Below are positions 6,086-12,391 of a stretch of DNA of 19,344 bases, one piece after another. The notes beneath the pieces were generated by a model. The model was not told the DNA's origin, made no database searches, and was given only the letters and a program-made list of their open reading frames with translations. Location: NCBI GenBank assembly GCA_900552125.1, contig URYK01000050.1, positions 1 through 19,344 on the forward strand, written 5' to 3'. The first letter of the stretch is position 1. The number at the start of each line of letters is the position of its first letter. This DNA is from an uncultured Solobacterium sp. (GTDB lineage: Bacteria > Bacillota_I > Bacilli_A > Erysipelotrichales > Erysipelotrichaceae). Made by a program: the position numbers and the translations under genes.

Positions 6086-7099
6086 ATGCAAACAACCTTA
6101 AAAAAACAGATTTTACATATTTCTTTGATTTTAAGTTTAACAGCTTTTGCGATATGGTTTGCGCTAAAAGATGATTACTATAGCGTATGGTCATATTTAT
6201 CACATATGAGTATTTATTGGATGATAGGCATAGCCTTGTTAGGGGTAGCTTATTATTCAATTCAAGGGTTTATTTTATTTCGTATAGCGTATCCCTATAA
6301 AAAAGATATTAGTATTTGGGATGGAATTCATAATGCCTATATTGCGGCTTTCTTTAATGGAGTAACACCTTTAGGAGGAGGCCAGGTAGCACAGACCTAT
6401 GCGTTTCGTAAATTAGCTATACCTTATCAGGATATCGCAAGTATCTTATGGAAAGATTTTTTCTTATATCAGAGTACGGTATTATTATACGTATTGATTC
6501 TTTTACTGATTAGATTTTCATATGCTATTTCTCATTTACAAATTTATTTTTTCTTAGTCATCATAGGTTTTTTAATTAATGCCTCTGTTATTGTCATGTT
6601 GTGGACTATGGCAAGGTTTCCAACTTTGTATGTTAACATAACAACTAAACTTGTATCTGTGTTATATAAACTACACATTGTGAAGAATAAAGATGAAACG
6701 TTACAGAAGTGGCAAAGTCAGGTATTGTATTTTAATGAAGAAATTAAACAGTTAAAGAAACAAAAACGTTTAGTTTTAGAGGCTGTTGGGCTGAATTTTA
6801 TTCGCATGACGATTTTTTATGCAATTCCTTATGTGGCTGCTGTTGCCCTTCATCTTCCTATGCATTTATCTTCATTGCTCAATGTATTATTTATCTCGGC
6901 ATGTATTCATATGTTAAATGCTTTAACTCCATTACCGGGAGATACGGGCTGGACAGAGAGTGCCTTTATTATCCTTTTTTCTTTCGTTATCGATCGCTCA
7001 CAAGCTAGCAGTATCATGATCCTATGGCGGTTTGTGACTTATCATTTACAGATTTGTATTGGAGGAATGATCTTTCTTTATGTAAAATCACGGCATTAA
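6086..7099 (+). CDS. YbhN/MprF-type flippase-domain membrane protein
   Basis: 337 residues, polytopic, with about eight hydrophobic segments. It matches the lysylphosphatidylglycerol synthase transmembrane (flippase-like, AglD/YbhN) family: FFNGVTPLGGGQVAQTYAFR (about residues 90-109) and the second family motif TPLPGDTGWTESAF (about residues 286-299). In MprF this domain moves aminoacyl-phosphatidylglycerol to the outer leaflet. Here the catalytic aminoacyl-transfer domain is absent, so the protein is flippase-like only; in Gram-positives such proteins are thought to move lipids or lipid-linked intermediates. Substrate unknown. The ATG at 6086 is chosen over 6050 because GAGGTG (6076-6081) is correctly placed and the earlier codon lies in the promoter. 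Transcribed alone, with tandem repeats upstream that suggest regulation. Confidence 0.85.
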   Translation: MQTTLKKQILHISLILSLTAFAIWFALKDDYYSVWSYLSHMSIYWMIGIALLGVAYYSIQGFILFRIAYPYKKDISIWDGIHNAYIAAFFNGVTPLGGGQVAQTYAFRKLAIPYQDIASILWKDFFLYQSTVLLYVLILLLIRFSYAISHLQIYFFLVIIGFLINASVIVMLWTMARFPTLYVNITTKLVSVLYKLHIVKNKDETLQKWQSQVLYFNEEIKQLKKQKRLVLEAVGLNFIRMTIFYAIPYVAAVALHLPMHLSSLLNVLFISACIHMLNALTPLPGDTGWTESAFIILFSFVIDRSQASSIMILWRFVTYHLQICIGGMIFLYVKSRH

Positions 7100-7140
7100 T
7101 CAGTTTTTTAGTCAAATCAGTGATGTTTGTGAGATAAATA

Positions 7141-7149
7141 TGTTATGAT
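7141..7149 (+). promoter_or_regulatory. Extended -10 promoter of the EAL gene
   Basis: TGTTATGAT: TG-n plus TATGAT (7144-7149), about 27 bases before the ATG at 7176. The arrangement closely mirrors that of the preceding flippase gene. Confidence 0.5.
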
Positions 7150-7175
7150 TGACATACAAGAAAGTTGAGGATACG

Positions 7176-8447
7176 ATGTCAGAAAAGAATAAAAGTAAGG
7201 TTGTATATGGACGATTAGCGTTAAAAGAGATATTTAATCAGTTAAAAAATCGAGAAGAATATACATTAATACATTTTAATATTAAGAAATTTCGTTATTT
7301 CTTAGTACGTCATGATTTTACAGCAGGAGATATTCTATTAGAACAATTAATTAAAGAATTTGCAAAGCACTTAGAATCCAATGAAATCCTTTGTTATGAC
7401 AAGCATGATAATTTTCTATTCCTGATTCATGAAAATGAAGAAGATAAAATTGAGCAGTTTATTAGAAAAATGGATAATGTTGGGTATTTACTGGAAGATT
7501 CCAGATTTTATAATCGAGTATTTTTTTCCATTGGAATTTGTGAGATAAAAAGGTTTCTAGATGCAGATTTTGAAGCGATTTGTTTATATGCAGATTTAGC
7601 TAGAAAAGAATCAATTGAACTAGCTAAAAAAAGTACAACTTATGAATACTTCACTCCAAAACATCTTCAGCATTTTTTAGAAAGAGCAATCTTGGAAGTA
7701 AAGACAGTAGATGCCTGTCGAAAAGAAAATTATTCTATTTATATACAGCCTAAAATTGATGTGAAGACAATGAAAATCTGTGGTGGAGAAGCATTGTTAA
7801 GGTGGTTTGATGAGGATGGAACAATGATTCCTTTATCGTCGTTTTTACCGGTTTTAAATGAAAATAGCTATATTCGCTATGTGGATCAGATGGTATTTGA
7901 ATTAGTTTGTCGTATGATTCAGGAAAGTCTGAAACAGGGAATTCCAATGGTGCCCATTAGCTTTAATTTATCAAAGGCTAGCTTTGAAGATGATTGTTTC
8001 ATGGAAGAATATATGGAAATATTTCATCAGTTTGATGTTCCAAAAGAGTACATTGAATTTGAATTATTAGAAACAATATCAATGGATCAGACTTCACGTT
8101 TACATAAAGTTGTTGATGCGATACATAAAGAAGGATTTCGATGTGCTTTAGATGACTTTGGTATCGGCTATTCATCTATGGGAACACTAGCCCAAGTACC
8201 ATTAGATACGATTAAGTTGGATCGTTCATTATTTATGATACATCACAAAAACGTAGATAATTTTGTCATTGTGGATGGAATGATCGATATTCTAAAACAT
8301 TTTCCCGTTACGATTGTGGCAGAAGGGGTAGAATCAGCAGAAGTTGTAGAGCATTTACGAAAGAAAGAATGTGATATGATTCAAGGTTATTATTTTTATC
8401 GTCCTATGCCTATGAGGGAATTTCAGAATTTATTAAAAAATCAATAG
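7176..8447 (+). CDS. Degenerate GGDEF plus EAL-domain c-di-GMP phosphodiesterase
   Basis: 423 residues, no TM segment, so cytoplasmic. The N-terminal ~170 residues have the GGDEF fold, but the signature is replaced by YDKHDNFLFL, so it should not make c-di-GMP and may be a sensory or regulatory domain. The EAL domain (about 185-420) keeps the catalytic set: E205 in GEALLRW, the Asn of FNLSKASF, the Glu of EFELLET, D326-D327 in DDFGIGYSS, K347 in KLDR, E383 and E386 in AEGVE, then QGYYFYRPMP. It should hydrolyse c-di-GMP to pGpG. The ATG at 7176 has TTGAGG five bases upstream; a TTG further up (7149) begins inside the promoter and is rejected. No diguanylate cyclase or PilZ gene lies nearby, so its target process is not shown. 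Confidence 0.9.
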   Translation: MSEKNKSKVVYGRLALKEIFNQLKNREEYTLIHFNIKKFRYFLVRHDFTAGDILLEQLIKEFAKHLESNEILCYDKHDNFLFLIHENEEDKIEQFIRKMDNVGYLLEDSRFYNRVFFSIGICEIKRFLDADFEAICLYADLARKESIELAKKSTTYEYFTPKHLQHFLERAILEVKTVDACRKENYSIYIQPKIDVKTMKICGGEALLRWFDEDGTMIPLSSFLPVLNENSYIRYVDQMVFELVCRMIQESLKQGIPMVPISFNLSKASFEDDCFMEEYMEIFHQFDVPKEYIEFELLETISMDQTSRLHKVVDAIHKEGFRCALDDFGIGYSSMGTLAQVPLDTIKLDRSLFMIHHKNVDNFVIVDGMIDILKHFPVTIVAEGVESAEVVEHLRKKECDMIQGYYFYRPMPMREFQNLLKNQ

Positions 8448-8448
8448 A

Positions 8449-8492
8449 AAAAGGAAGATTTAAGTTCTATACAACACTTAAATCTTCCTTTT
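8449..8492. terminator. Bidirectional terminator between EAL gene and crcB
   Basis: A perfect 16-bp stem: AAAAGGAAGATTTAAG (8449-8464) with its complement at 8477-8492, 12-base loop. A and T ends serve both directions. It lies between two convergent genes. Confidence 0.9.
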
Positions 8493-8493
8493 A

Positions 8494-8865
8494 TTATAAT
8501 TTGATTTGCTGAATGAAGCTTTTTCCTAAAAAGACACCTAACAGACACAACAATAAAGATAATATCATATAGCTGATAGCAATCATAGGTTTATGTTGTT
8601 CCAGTAAGGTTACACTTTCTAAGGAAAAGGTAGAAAATGTAGTGAAACCTCCACATACACCTGTTTTTAAGAATAAGACAGTATCTGGACTTAAGATATT
8701 CTGTTTCATATTGAGAGATACAACCATACCAATTAGAATAGCTCCTAATATATTAATGAATAGAGTCATAAAGGGGAAATCACTCTTTAATGGTATTGTG
8801 GATAATAGATAGCGCAAAATTGCCCCAATGCCTCCACCTAAACCAACAAGTAAACATTCTTTCAT
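8494..8865 (-). CDS. crcB: Fluoride exporter CrcB/Fluc
   Basis: About 123 residues with four hydrophobic segments, as expected for a Fluc dual-topology fluoride channel. Family motifs are present: GLGGGIGAILRY near the N-terminus, the Asn of TLFINILGA (usually T-x-x-VN-x-x-G), and TGVCGGFTTFSTFSLE (TM3), whose Phe residues line the fluoride path. I chose the third in-frame Met (8865): GGTGAT (8875-8870 on the minus strand) is well placed for it, and the sequence from there starts as CrcB proteins do. The first ATG (8892) overlaps an extended -10-like TGATAAAAT and has no ribosome site. Only one crcB copy is visible; Fluc works as a dimer, so it is probably a homodimer. No fluoride riboswitch is seen upstream. 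Confidence 0.88.
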   Translation of the reverse strand: MKECLLVGLGGGIGAILRYLLSTIPLKSDFPFMTLFINILGAILIGMVVSLNMKQNILSPDTVLFLKTGVCGGFTTFSTFSLESVTLLEQHKPMIAISYMILSLLLCLLGVFLGKSFIQQIKL

Positions 8866-8919
8866 TTTCATCACCAAAAGATATTTTATCATTGTTCAGG
8901 AATAGAAGCTATTTTTTTC

Positions 8920-8948
8920 TTGTACTTATCTGATAGAATCGTTATAAT
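8920..8948 (+). promoter_or_regulatory. Promoter of the HAD nucleotidase gene
   Basis: TTGTAC (8920-8925), 17-base spacer, TATAAT (8943-8948), followed by AAAGGAG and the ATG at 8973. Close to consensus. Confidence 0.8.
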
Positions 8949-8972
8949 GATGAAGATAAAGGAGTTACACAT

Positions 8973-9671
8973 ATGAAATATTCGATGTTATTATTTGATG
9001 CAGATGGAACTTTGTTAGATTTTGATGCGACAGAGAAGAAGGCATTGCGAAATACATTTGCGATATATGGTTATCCATTTACACCTGAAATGGAACTGCG
9101 TTATCAGGAAATCAACCATAATCTATGGGCCGCATATGAAGATGGTAAAATCTCTCGAGAAACGGTGATTTATACACGTTTTAAAAATCTATTTGATGAA
9201 TTTGGAATAGATGATGATGGAATCGGCTTTGAAGATGTTTATCAGAAACAGCTAGGAAGAGGACATGATCTGATTCCTCATGCTATGGAGATAATCCAAT
9301 CACTTCATGGAAAAGTTAACATGTGTATTGTGACAAATGGAGTTACAGAAACACAGTATTCACGATTAAGAGATTCAGGGTTAGATAAGTATTTCGATAA
9401 AATTTTTGTTTCTGGTGAAATAGGATATCAGAAACCAGATCCTGCTTATTTCAGCTATTGTTTTGAACATATGCCTGAGGTCGATAAAAATGAGGTTTTA
9501 TTGATTGGAGATTCTTTATCAAGCGATATGCTAGGAGGATATAATTTTCATATTGATACCTGCTGGTATAATCCAAAAGAAAAAAAGAATGAAAAAAATC
9601 TTCCAATTACGTATGAAATTAAAGATTTAAGAGATTTATATCAGATTCTTGGAATAGAAGTTAAGGGTTAG
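8973..9671 (+). CDS. YjjG-type HAD pyrimidine nucleotidase
   Basis: 232 residues, cytoplasmic HAD-superfamily phosphatase. Motif I is DADGTL with D9 as nucleophile and D11 as acid/base; motif II is the T of IVTNG (about residue 115); the motif III Lys is in YQKPDP; motif IV is IGDSLSSDMLGG. A helical cap lies between motifs I and II, as in subfamily I. GDSLSSDMLGG and the overall length fit the YjjG/YfnB group, which dephosphorylates (non-canonical) pyrimidine nucleoside monophosphates and so keeps damaged bases out of DNA. The exact substrate cannot be read from sequence, and a general phosphatase role is possible. AAAGGAG supports the ATG. The 47-residue gene starts 14 bases after the stop and probably shares this transcript. 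Confidence 0.87.
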   Translation: MKYSMLLFDADGTLLDFDATEKKALRNTFAIYGYPFTPEMELRYQEINHNLWAAYEDGKISRETVIYTRFKNLFDEFGIDDDGIGFEDVYQKQLGRGHDLIPHAMEIIQSLHGKVNMCIVTNGVTETQYSRLRDSGLDKYFDKIFVSGEIGYQKPDPAYFSYCFEHMPEVDKNEVLLIGDSLSSDMLGGYNFHIDTCWYNPKEKKNEKNLPITYEIKDLRDLYQILGIEVKG

Positions 9672-9685
9672 AAAGAGGTGATTTG

Positions 9686-9829
9686 ATGGCAGAAAAGAAA
9701 ACCAAATCAGCGTTATTGCTGGAACGTGCACGTATAGCAAAACAAAAAGAACCTGGTCAAGCTTTAAAGAAGAAACTAGGAAAAGGAAAGAATAAAGCTA
9801 AGTTTGTTAAAGTAAATTTTAATGGATAA
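9686..9829 (+). CDS. Small basic protein, 47 residues, unknown function
   Basis: A short gene immediately after the HAD gene (14-base gap), with a strong ribosome site AAAGAGGTGAT (9672-9682) and a strong terminator right after TAA. The product begins MAEKKTKSALLLERARIAKQ and ends KAKFVKVNFNG. It has 13 Lys and 2 Arg against 3 Glu, so it is very basic, with no hydrophobic segment; a nucleic-acid or ribosome contact is a reasonable guess, nothing more. Codon use resembles its neighbours. I do not recognise the family. Confidence 0.75.
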   Translation: MAEKKTKSALLLERARIAKQKEPGQALKKKLGKGKNKAKFVKVNFNG

Positions 9830-9831
9830 AA

Positions 9832-9872
9832 AAAACAGGCAGTGCTATTTTAAAATTGTAGCTGCCTGTTTT
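9832..9872. terminator. Bidirectional terminator overlapping the lipid kinase stop
   Basis: AAAACAGGCAG (9832-9842) pairs perfectly with its complement at 9862-9872; inside, TGCTA and TAGC can also pair. The minus-strand kinase stop codon (9847-9845) and its last codons lie inside the hairpin, so one arm is coding sequence. Confidence 0.88.
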
Positions 9873-10732
9873 CTATTATCAATCTGTGCAAGATGTGTAC
9901 TGCCACCATCTTCGCCATCTAAAGTCCATGGAATTGCATCTTCTGATTCAACACGAACATGATTTGCCTTAAAGGAATACATCCAGGTTTCATTTACTTC
10001 ATGTTTTAATAATGCGGTAATAATGGTTTGTACATCTAAAGGATTCATTGGAACTTTAATAAATAAAATTTCAAAGAAGCCATCATCAAGCTGTGCATTA
10101 TCGGAATCAAAGGCAGGAAAACCTGCGACATATTTAGAATTTGTTATACAGCCAAAGATAAATGTATCTTCAATTACTTTTTTATCATCAATGATGGCTC
10201 TGACTTTATATTGGGGAATGTTTGTGAGCTGTTTAACTCCTTCTAGGAAATAGGCGATTCTTCCAAAGATGTTTTTTGAGCTTTGTGGTGTGGTATAAGA
10301 TATTTCTGTAAAAAGTCCAAATGCCGCAACATAAGTGAAATAGCGTTGATTGAAAGCACCGATATCAAAGGAAAAAGGACGTTCTTTTTCAACTATATCC
10401 ATCATTTTTTCTGCACTTTTAGGTAATTGTAAAGTTGCCGCAAAATCATTTACGGTTCCACTTGGTAAATATGCTAATAATGGACGATCTTGTATTTCCA
10501 TGATACCGTTGATAACCTCATTCCAGGTACCATCTCCACCAATACAGACTAATAGATCACAGGTGTGTTCACTTTGGATAGCTAATTCTTTCGCATGGCC
10601 TGCATACTGAGTTGTCTGCACAATAACCTGATCCTGCATAGCATAGAACCGATCACAGATGGTAAATAGTGAAGTTTTAGCGGTCTGCTTACCTGCTCTT
10701 GGATTCATTATTATTTTGACAATTCTGTTCAT
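9845..10732 (-). CDS. Diacylglycerol kinase-type lipid kinase (DagK/YegS family)
   Basis: 295 residues, standard for the soluble lipid kinases that phosphorylate diacylglycerol or related lipids at the inner membrane face, using ATP. The nucleotide-binding catalytic domain shows NPRAGK (residues 10-15), GGDGTWNEVING (65-76) and LPSGTVNDFA (89-98). The second, beta-sandwich domain carries AGFPAFDSDNAQLDDG, with the family's acidic residues, and ends with PWTLDGED. DgkB recycles the diacylglycerol produced by lipoteichoic-acid synthesis in Bacillota, a likely role here. I chose the ATG at 10732 because GGAAGG lies 8 bases upstream; an upstream TTG (10756) has no ribosome site. Transcribed alone from an extended -10 promoter; its 3' end runs into the shared terminator. 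Confidence 0.9.
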   Translation of the reverse strand: MNRIVKIIMNPRAGKQTAKTSLFTICDRFYAMQDQVIVQTTQYAGHAKELAIQSEHTCDLLVCIGGDGTWNEVINGIMEIQDRPLLAYLPSGTVNDFAATLQLPKSAEKMMDIVEKERPFSFDIGAFNQRYFTYVAAFGLFTEISYTTPQSSKNIFGRIAYFLEGVKQLTNIPQYKVRAIIDDKKVIEDTFIFGCITNSKYVAGFPAFDSDNAQLDDGFFEILFIKVPMNPLDVQTIITALLKHEVNETWMYSFKANHVRVESEDAIPWTLDGEDGGSTHLAQIDNRKQAATILK

Positions 10733-10792
10733 ATTATCAACCTTCCGCTTAATCAAAAATACTTTTATTGTGATTTTACTTTTTTCATTTCT

Positions 10793-10801
10793 ATTATAAC
10801 A
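10793..10801 (-). promoter_or_regulatory. Extended -10 promoter of the lipid kinase gene
   Basis: Minus strand TGTTATAAT: TG-n plus a perfect TATAAT (10798-10793), giving a leader of about 50 bases. No clear -35 box. Confidence 0.6.
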
Positions 10802-10857
10802 TAATTCTATTCTTACCTTTATTAAATAATAGTTTGTATACTTGTTGAATGAAATAA

Positions 10858-10879
10858 TAAAAAAGCGATTTACATCGCT
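10858..10879 (-). terminator. Rho-independent terminator of the 35-residue gene
   Basis: Minus strand AGCGAT, loop GTAA, ATCGCT, then six Ts. Compact and strong. It lies 12 bases after the small gene's stop codon. Confidence 0.85.
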
Positions 10880-10891
10880 ATAATTGTTATA

Positions 10892-10999
10892 TTATGCAAA
10901 ACGTTTCGTATGTATATCACGACGTTTAATTTCATGAGCATCTCTTTTTATGATGTTAAGATAACTGAAGGGATCACGAATAATTGTTACTGCCGGCAT
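10892..10999 (-). CDS. Small protein, 35 residues, unknown function
   Basis: A complete short transcription unit in an otherwise empty gap. TATAAT lies upstream (11029-11024), GTGAGGTAA is well placed before the ATG at 10999, TAA is at 10894-10892, and a strong terminator follows. The product begins MPAVTIIRDPFSYLNIIKRD and ends in RRDIHTKRFA. It has no hydrophobic segment; the second half is rich in Arg, Lys and His and so basic. Divergent from the ThrE-type operon and upstream of the lipid kinase gene, but separated from it by the terminator. I do not recognise the family. Confidence 0.72.
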   Translation of the reverse strand: MPAVTIIRDPFSYLNIIKRDAHEIKRRDIHTKRFA

Positions 11000-11023
11000 G
11001 GAATTACCTCACTTTCTGTAACT

Positions 11024-11029
11024 ATTATA
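11024..11029 (-). promoter_or_regulatory. -10 box of the 35-residue gene
   Basis: Minus strand TATAAT, 24 bases before the start codon. Only a weak TTTTCT stands at the -35 spacing. Expected leader about 18 nt. Confidence 0.5.
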
Positions 11030-11112
11030 CGCCTAAAGTTAGAGTAAGAAAACTTATATGACTGAAAGATCTAGACTGGTGATTTTTTTCTATAACTTCA
11101 TTGGAAAAACTA

Positions 11113-11141
11113 TTTTCATTTTACATTGAATCAGCTATACT
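11113..11141 (+). promoter_or_regulatory. Promoter of the ThrE-type/U32/HD operon
   Basis: TTTTCA (11113-11118), 17-base spacer, TATACT (11136-11141), then GAGGGG and the ATG at 11167. No other promoter is obvious before 15459. Confidence 0.55.
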
Positions 11142-11166
11142 TGTATAGGAAAGTCGAGGGGTTGCC

Positions 11167-11934
11167 ATGGATACTGATCAGCTATTAGAGGTTGCCTGTT
11201 ATGCAGGTAAATTATTAATTGAAAGTGGTGCAGAAGTATATCGTGTAGAGGAAACAATGGTTCGTTTGAGTACTAGTTTTCCTGAAGTAGAAGATGCTCA
11301 AAGCTTTGTGACCACAACAGGTATTATGTTTTCTATAACTGTGGATAAAAAAACACATACAAAAATATTACGAGTTCACACAAGAGGTGTGGATCTAAAC
11401 TGTATAGATAAAATTAATCATTTATCAAGAGAAGCATCCAGTAAGCAATTTACTATTGATGAATTATATAATCGTTTACGTGAAATTGATCAGGAAAAAA
11501 GATATTCGATTGGTATGATTATCTTATTTGGAGCCTTAAGTGCTGGAGGATTTGCAATTTTCTTTAATGGTACCCTGATGGAGGCATGTTTTAGTTTCTT
11601 GATTGGTATTTTTATTAAGGTTGTGAGTATCTTATTGGAAAAGCGCGGTGTTCATGGTTTTTTTACAAATGCTATCGCGGCTTCTGTCAGCGCAATATTG
11701 GCATTAGCTTTTCATTCATTGTGTAAAACTGCGGATGTGGATATTATGATTATTTCCAGTATCATGCTGTTAGTACCAGGGCTTGCGATAACAAATGCAA
11801 TTCGTGATACAGTTGCAGGTGATTACTTATCTGGTGTAGCTCGAGCTGCAGAGGCTTTTTTAGTTGCGATTGCGATAGCTGCAGGTATTGGTTTTGTATT
11901 ATCTTTATCTATTGGAATAAGCGGAGGGATGTAA
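11167..11934 (+). CDS. ThrE-type threonine/serine exporter, large subunit (YjjP-like)
   Basis: 255 residues. The N-terminal cytoplasmic part (about 1-115) has the DUF1212 signature: LLIESGAEVYRVEETM (17-32), then a beta-rich segment with TTTGIMFSITVDKKTHTKI. Five hydrophobic segments follow, ending in the family motif VPGLAITNAIRDTVAGDYLSG, then AEAFLVAIAIAAG. In Corynebacterium ThrE, this part and the small-subunit part are fused in one protein; here they are two genes, as in YjjP/YjjB. Together they form a secondary exporter for small amino acids or dicarboxylates; the substrate is not shown by sequence. GAGGGG lies 6 bases before the ATG. The next gene begins one base after the stop. Confidence 0.88.
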   Translation: MDTDQLLEVACYAGKLLIESGAEVYRVEETMVRLSTSFPEVEDAQSFVTTTGIMFSITVDKKTHTKILRVHTRGVDLNCIDKINHLSREASSKQFTIDELYNRLREIDQEKRYSIGMIILFGALSAGGFAIFFNGTLMEACFSFLIGIFIKVVSILLEKRGVHGFFTNAIAASVSAILALAFHSLCKTADVDIMIISSIMLLVPGLAITNAIRDTVAGDYLSGVARAAEAFLVAIAIAAGIGFVLSLSIGISGGM

Positions 11935-11935
11935 T

Positions 11936-12391
11936 ATGTATATCATAAAAATGTTAATCGCATCATTCTTTGCATCTCTAGGCTTTGGGGTATTGTTTAA
12001 TATTCGTGGAAAAAAACTGATATTGGCAGGGATTGCCGGATCCATTGGTGGAGTCGTATATCATGTGGCACTGTCTTATGGTCTCAGTGAACTAAGCGCA
12101 ATGTTTCTAGGTTCTGTGGCATTATCCCTATATTCAGAAATATTAGCGCGTGTATGCAAAACTCCAGTCACGACCTTTATTATTTGTGCATTGATACCTC
12201 TAGTACCAGGAGGAGGAATGTATCGTATGATGCTTCAGGCTATTGAAGGCAATGTCATGCAGGCACTAACAATTGGCTTAGATACACTTACGATTGCCGG
12301 TGTATTGGCATTAGGAATTTTAGTAGTATCTACCATTATGAAAGCTATTTTTAAACCAGAAAGAAAGAGAGTGAAGCGCCATGAAGCTTGA
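11936..12391 (+). CDS. ThrE-type exporter, small subunit (YjjB-like, DUF3815)
   Basis: 151 residues, nearly all membrane, with four or five hydrophobic segments. Family features are GFGVLFNIRGKKL in the first loop, then GGVVYHVAL and LIPLVPGGGMYRMM, the last matching the conserved PGGxxY loop that mirrors the VPG motif of the partner. The ribosome site GGAGGG lies in the end of the preceding gene, one base separates the frames, and so the two are made together. The 3' end overlaps the U32 gene by 11 bases and has a basic tail (KPERKRVKRHE). Confidence 0.87.
   Translation: MYIIKMLIASFFASLGFGVLFNIRGKKLILAGIAGSIGGVVYHVALSYGLSELSAMFLGSVALSLYSEILARVCKTPVTTFIICALIPLVPGGGMYRMMLQAIEGNVMQALTIGLDTLTIAGVLALGILVVSTIMKAIFKPERKRVKRHEA

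Noticed and set aside
6039..6260. A 73-codon minus-strand frame over the flippase start
   Set aside because: Overlaps the promoter and first codons of a well-supported gene; no ribosome site.
7149..7175. TTG start for the EAL protein
   Set aside because: It lies inside the promoter; the ATG at 7176 has TTGAGG at good spacing.
8866..8972. Fluoride riboswitch upstream of crcB
   Set aside because: The 107 bases upstream were read on the minus strand; no fluoride aptamer core is recognisable, and the region also holds the divergent HAD promoter.
10023..10610. Plus-strand frames opposite the lipid kinase
   Set aside because: They lie antisense to conserved kinase motifs and have no ribosome sites.
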